In this document: in pieces, positions 24,201-30,200 of the stretch
Layout: the number at the start of each line of letters is the position of its first letter
Position numbering within the stretch: position 1 is the stretch's first letter
From: Mnemiopsis leidyi
Taxonomy: Eukaryota; Ctenophora; Tentaculata; Lobata; Bolinopsidae
Reading direction: 5' to 3'
Assembly: GCA_000226015.1 (NCBI GenBank)
Contig: JH155985.1
Location: 29,025 to 61,540 of the forward strand
Length of the DNA: 32,516 nt
Notes under the pieces: model-generated
Database searches by the model: none
Seen by the model: the letters and a program-made list of their open reading frames with translations, nothing else
Told to the model about the DNA's origin: nothing
Translations under genes and position numbers: made by a program

Positions 24201-27200
24201 AATGAAGACGTGAAAGAGTGATGATATTTCCAAAAGAATTTGAAGACTATTTCAAGAGATCAAATTTTGGCTACCATAGGTTAATATGCTGTGGGTTCCG
24301 GCCAGTATCAAGTGATGAGATACGTGCAGATAGGAAGAGGTGTCGGGAAGCATATAAACTTGCATATCAAATACTTAGGGTTACAAACCAACTTGACCTG
24401 TAGATAGGTTTGATCCGTATTTTGCCAACCTATAGGTAGAAAAACTTTTTTTAAACTTAGATTTTACAGGAAACTATTTTCATTTAACATTTTTTATTTT
24501 TGCAAGTACCTTCTAATTTTGATCTAAGAAACCTTAATTTAATCACTTACATCATATCGAGTTAGCAATCGCGTCCTTCTACTTAATCTGCTTTTCAAGA
24601 GTTATCAGCTATCTATGATATGATACGATTTTATTCCTGGCTAAAATTGCTACCTCAAACATGCTTCAAAATATCACCATTCAACAACAAAAAGGTCAGG
24701 TATGCATTTTGGGTGGTCAAATATGTTATCTGTGGTTTAGTGTCGAGAAAAATATGCTTTTTTAAAAAAGGTCGCCGAACGTAAATTGACATTGCACCGC
24801 GATTGATTTAAGACTTGGGCGGTGCCGCAGTAACCTTCTCGACCAGTTACCGAACCATTCGTTTGAAACGTTCCATGATCTCCCAATTTCGACGTGCGTT
24901 CTCAAAACCCTCGCACAGCTTGATCTACCCAGAAATCAAAACGAACTCATCTCGAAGCAGAGCCGTTTCTGAGAAATGTTTGTAATTCATCAGCTGCTGC
25001 TGCTTTGAACTGCGAGGCCCTTGAATCTTAGTAACTGTTTCCGTTAGATGAATCTAGTGCAGGAAAGAGCTGTTCCAATAGGCGATAATTCAATAGGAAG
25101 TTCAAAAACTTGCTAACTTCAAGCCTAATTTCTGAACCTTCGTTTAAATATTTCATCTTGCCATAACCGTTTGATGTAACCAGTTCCAATTATCAAATAG
25201 TTTCCTTTTCACTTTCATGTACCTGATTTGGGTGAGTCAAGCTGTTAGTAATCTGAACAGAGACATAATGGGTACATTGGCAGCGATGTACTTGGACGAA
25301 AAAGCATATCGCTGAATGTTCTTTATTCGATGTGGGGAAACAACACGGTTTGAATCAATTAAAATCGGACATTTTAGCACATCTCAAGCATTCACGATGG
25401 TTGTACAACGTTCCATCATTCATAATGACCATAAATATTCATCACATAAACTGCTTATACAGTATACAATATAGCAGTTCAGCAGTTGTAAGTAACACAG
25501 TAGGCTTTGTTTGTTTTTAAATATGTTTTTCTTCGAAATAAAAATTGAACAATCACCATGACATGATAACTTTAACCCGAAAGTAACACAAGTATACTCA
25601 TTTAACGTGAACTTCGACCAACATGCCAATATCATCAGCTCACACCAATTCGTTTGGCAGATTGTTGCACAATTTCATAAAATATTGACTAATATTCAAC
25701 TTGGTTCATTTGCCCAAGAGCCCTCTTGACTTTGTCTTAACGGTTTATTAATCAACCATGTCACGCTATTGCATAGTATAGACGCAAGTCTCATGGCCGT
25801 TATTAATCAGTTGTTGAAGTACCCTTTCTCATTAGTCGCACTGCTGTTAAGTAACTTCAAAGCTAAGTAATTTTTTTTAATTATGCTTTTTTTCTGTCAC
25901 TTTCTTATGACTTATCTAAGGCAGCCTTGTTTTCAATCAATTCAATCTCAGATTCGTACTAATTCCATGCTTGGTGTGCATTTTCCGGCTTGAACAACAT
26001 CAAGTGTAATCCACGAATAGGCTTAAAGGTTATTTACTATTATGAACTGGTGGTATTAAATAAATAGATAGATAATGTACGCTTAGCAAACGAATGGGAG
26101 TGTGATATCGAAAATTATCACAGGTGTGCCGAAGGCGCGAGTGACGGTAATTTTCGATATCACACGACCAATGAGATTGCTAATTGTATTAGCAACCGAC
26201 TTAAATAACGAAAATACAAACAGGATTAAGAACAGCTTTCCCCTTCTTTTAAGTCACCGGCTTTTAAAACTCGTTGCACCAATATGCCATGTAGCAATTT
26301 ATGAACTCTATATCCAACCCGAAATAGGTTTAGTAAAAATATCCGTTTAGCTAAGCAATTCTAATTGATTGTTGATTTTATGGAAGGGCACATGTTTTGC
26401 AGCTAAGCCGCACGAGTGTGACCATAAGTGCTTCTCTTACACGTATATATAGGAGTGACCTATCAGAAATTAGTAAACGGTACTTGGTAACACGGGAGGT
26501 TGCTAATATAGAATAGAATCAGATATTGTCCAGAAAATATACAACATTCATAGTCTGTACAATATCCGACTCTATACCATTTAACTTTAGATTCTATAAT
26601 TGCTTTGTGAAAATAAATTTTGACAATTAAATCGATGTTTCAGCTACTGACACTTAGTAATGTAGACTGAAGGTATTAATAACATCCACCACACTTAACA
26701 GGTATGTGCCACTAGATGAGAACTACTCAGCCAACAACGACACTCTACCTCGGCATCCCACTGGAGCAGATTCGCTTCGACCACTCCACTTTAAACATAA
26801 CGATAGCGATATTCGCCTTCTTCGTCGGCAGCATCACCGTCATCCTCAACACTCGCCTTTGTTTCTACTACTACAAGAAGAGTTCCCTCATCTACGAGAA
26901 ACTCTTCCTGATCCTCTCAGTGGTGGACGCGACTACGGGACTAGCTGCGCTGCTCCAAAGTGTCACCTTCGTGGGGATCCTCACCGATCAGAAGCGCTTC
27001 GTGTCAGTAGTGCTGACAGTGACCTACTTGCTCTCAGCTGTTTCCTTTCACGTGAGTGTGTTTTACAACGTCCTTCTGGCGGTGTGTCGTACCGTCATCC
27101 TAGCTTGTCCCTTCTTTCAGTTCCACCTGAAGTCCCTGTACTCCATCTCAATCTTGTATCCTATCATCATGATAATGCTGACGATTTATGAGGTGAACAG

Positions 27201-30200
27201 TGTGTACACCAACAATCCTGATCTGGTGGGCAAGGTCATGTACTTGTTGATATCCCCACTGCTTGGCTCTGAAATAATATACAATCATTTCCCCGACTTC
27301 AACAATCTGGGATACTACATCCTTCTATTGGGTCTTCCCTTTGTCCTGCCCTCCATTATATGTCTGGTCTGTTGCATCTGTGCTTCTATCTTCCTAAGGA
27401 GGAGCTCTAAGAGAGACGTCGCCAGGGTCCGCTACAAAATGAGCTGCAACAGCGCAGGCAAAAACTTTCAGAACGGAGCCCGTAAGTTTACAAATTCTCG
27501 GGCAACAGTAACCATCCTTCAGCTTTCAATAGCATTCTTTATATGCAACACCCTGTACTTTACAACGGAGTTTACCCTGCAAGCACTAAACCCAGATCAT
27601 CTACCACATGAGATGTATCTGGTGTACTTGGCAGGCAACTTCCTGCCCTTCCTGAATTCTCTCATCAACCCGGTCATCCTCATTCAGCGTGGGACTCATT
27701 TACAGGCGTATATTAAGAAGTCTTCCAAGGAACTGCTTACGAGGATTTCCTGTGGCCCTAATAGGAACTTTGAAGTTTAGACAATTCTACTTTTTATGTT
27801 GAAGCTTTTTGATACTAATTAAGCAGGGTGACACTTGACAGATAAAAGGAACAAAATCTTTTGCATTACTGTCGCCACAATTCCAAGTTCTCATAATAAA
27901 ATAATTTTTACCGTGACCTTAAGAAAAATGTAAGGAGAGCACGACCCTTTTAATCATAACCACAGCCCAGAGAAAATTTCAAAGCTTCATGGCCATGGAC
28001 AAAATTGGTAGATCGTTGAACTTGACCTTTGGTAGGCCGTTATATTTCTTCAATATTTTGATGGAAAATAGTTCATAAATATTTAAGAACATGGATATTG
28101 GGATCAGGATTTGCATAAATATTTGATAACATGAACGATAATGCATGAGTATTAGACATATGTTATCATCAGTTGAAAGCCTGTCCGGAAGATAATGACA
28201 CTGGCTATTGTTAAGAGTTATATGGAGCAGGATGGAGCGATCGTGAAAGATAAGAAAACTCCCATAACTGTACTAGGAATATCACTGTGAATCTGGTGAA
28301 TCTGGTGATGCTAATAAGGCAAGTTATATAAGAGAATCTGACTGATAATTTCTGACATAAACCATTACTTGTTCGCTGAGACTTTGTCGCCTAAAACTTG
28401 CTTTACATTATCTTTCTGAATGTTTCGTTAAATAAAACTTTGACTCACTTTTTTGATCATTTTTAGGTCGCCTGGAGATGGAGGTTTAAGATCATTATTT
28501 ATTCATCGCCAAAAGATAGATAACTGATTTCGGGCATGCTCAATAACGATATGTCCAATAAAATGGCGTCTTGGTATCAAAATTGTAATATCATAATTCA
28601 AGAAAGCAATATTATCCGATAAGATCATATTAATTAAACTCTAACGTTTTGCTGTTCGATACGAAGTTCGTCCTGCTTGTTCATGCACCGTTCCATTCTG
28701 ACAGCGAACTCTCTTCTCTTAGACTCCAACTCCTGATGGTGCGTGAATAATGTAGAGTGTAATTATAATTATATAACTATATATATAGTATATATTATAT
28801 AACTAGCGCGAAGCTTCTTGTCCGTAGTCTGATCAGTCAACAGCAGCTCAAAAACAATCGTTTTTTCCTAATCTAACACAATCGCTATTTTTCACCGTTT
28901 TCAAATTGCGAATTCTTTCATTTCTCCAGATGAACCAACGTGCTCGCATGAAAAACATTACGTAACGCAGACATTACGCGATATTTTGAAATAATCTGGG
29001 GCAAAGTAGATTTCAGGACTTGTCAAAAAACGGATTGCATCATTAGCTCGTGCAGAGTTCCACTAAATCACCATATTCCATAATATGAAGGCTTTACACA
29101 TCGGTTAATTAAGCCCACCTGATCTACAACTGCCATTTCCTGTTGCTTCTGTAGCAGTAGGGTACTTTGAAGGGTTCTTGTGCCATCTTTGACTAGTGCC
29201 CACTCACTCTGAAGTTAAAAAGTCTGGATGAGCATTAATTTAATCAAATGATTAGATCAACTTCAAGCAGCCGTAAAGTAATAAACTGCCACACAAATCT
29301 AATCAAATTATGGCCATGGAGTTGTTAAATTTTAATAGTTTACTAAATCTCGGCATATATTTTCTGAGCGAAGCGAGTGATACACATAACTTTGAGTAAA
29401 CTCATGCTGATCACAATATACAGTACAAGGAGGTGGGTAACGTTAGTAAGCTCCTCTTGCGATGCACAAACCCATCTAAAAAAGACTTGTACTCGTCATC
29501 GAGTGATACAGAGTATCCTCAAATTATTTAGATTATAGTAGTGTTGAAAGTATTAAAGACGAAAAATATTATTTCTGATTTAGAATTTGATCATTACATG
29601 CTCCAACAGTCGTTAGGCTAATTTCTGTAATTAGAAATTCGTACTTAGACATTGTAAAAATAGAATTTAAGTTGATCTAACGGTCATTGACTTTATCATT
29701 ATATGACGTAACGTCGTTACTGATTTACTTAGATTAGATTTGTGAGATATAGAAATATGAACGTACGGGTTTAACTCGATATTAACTTTTTGAGGCATCA
29801 CAGTGAAATTTCATGCCGGTCAAAATTTCAAGTTGGAAAAGTACTATGTTCATGAGATATTGCCAGCGGGGGTGTGTTAATAATAATTGTCAAAGATTTG
29901 CTCCGCGAGTGCTATTGAACATTTATATCGACCTCGGGGGGCAACGGGTTAACCCGTTCGCCCCCGAGGTCGATATATATACCCGCTCTAGCGACTGATA
30001 TTGTGCAATATCTATTCGCATATTTTACACTTCTTAACTAAACCACTGTCGCGTTGATAAAATCGGCGATAGAATTACTGAATTGCATAACGAAGTCTTA
30101 GTCTGCATTTTACCATGTAATGTAACCAATCAGGATATTACAAAGTTAAGTATTGTAAAACTGAGGTCACAGTTTCATGAAGTAAAATTTTGAGCGATTT

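Larger units (their letters stand above)
23827..26715. other. Intron 4, region upstream of the receptor gene
   Basis: No firm gene. A purine-rich plus-strand frame at 24069-24217 and an adjoining frame to 24403 look weakly coding (listed separately). A short hairpin lies at 26100-26165. The receptor promoter and any 5' UTR exon should lie in the last kilobase; I recognise no core promoter motif there. Confidence 0.5.

Noticed and set aside
24961-25000. Hammerhead-ribozyme-like CTGATGA on the minus strand
   Set aside because: The conserved GAAA is present nearby but no stem II can form between the two motifs; other CTGATGA occurrences also fail.
26706-27191. 161-codon plus ORF overlapping the receptor
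   Set aside because: Out-of-frame shadow of the GPCR; it has no hydrophobic pattern and no family features.
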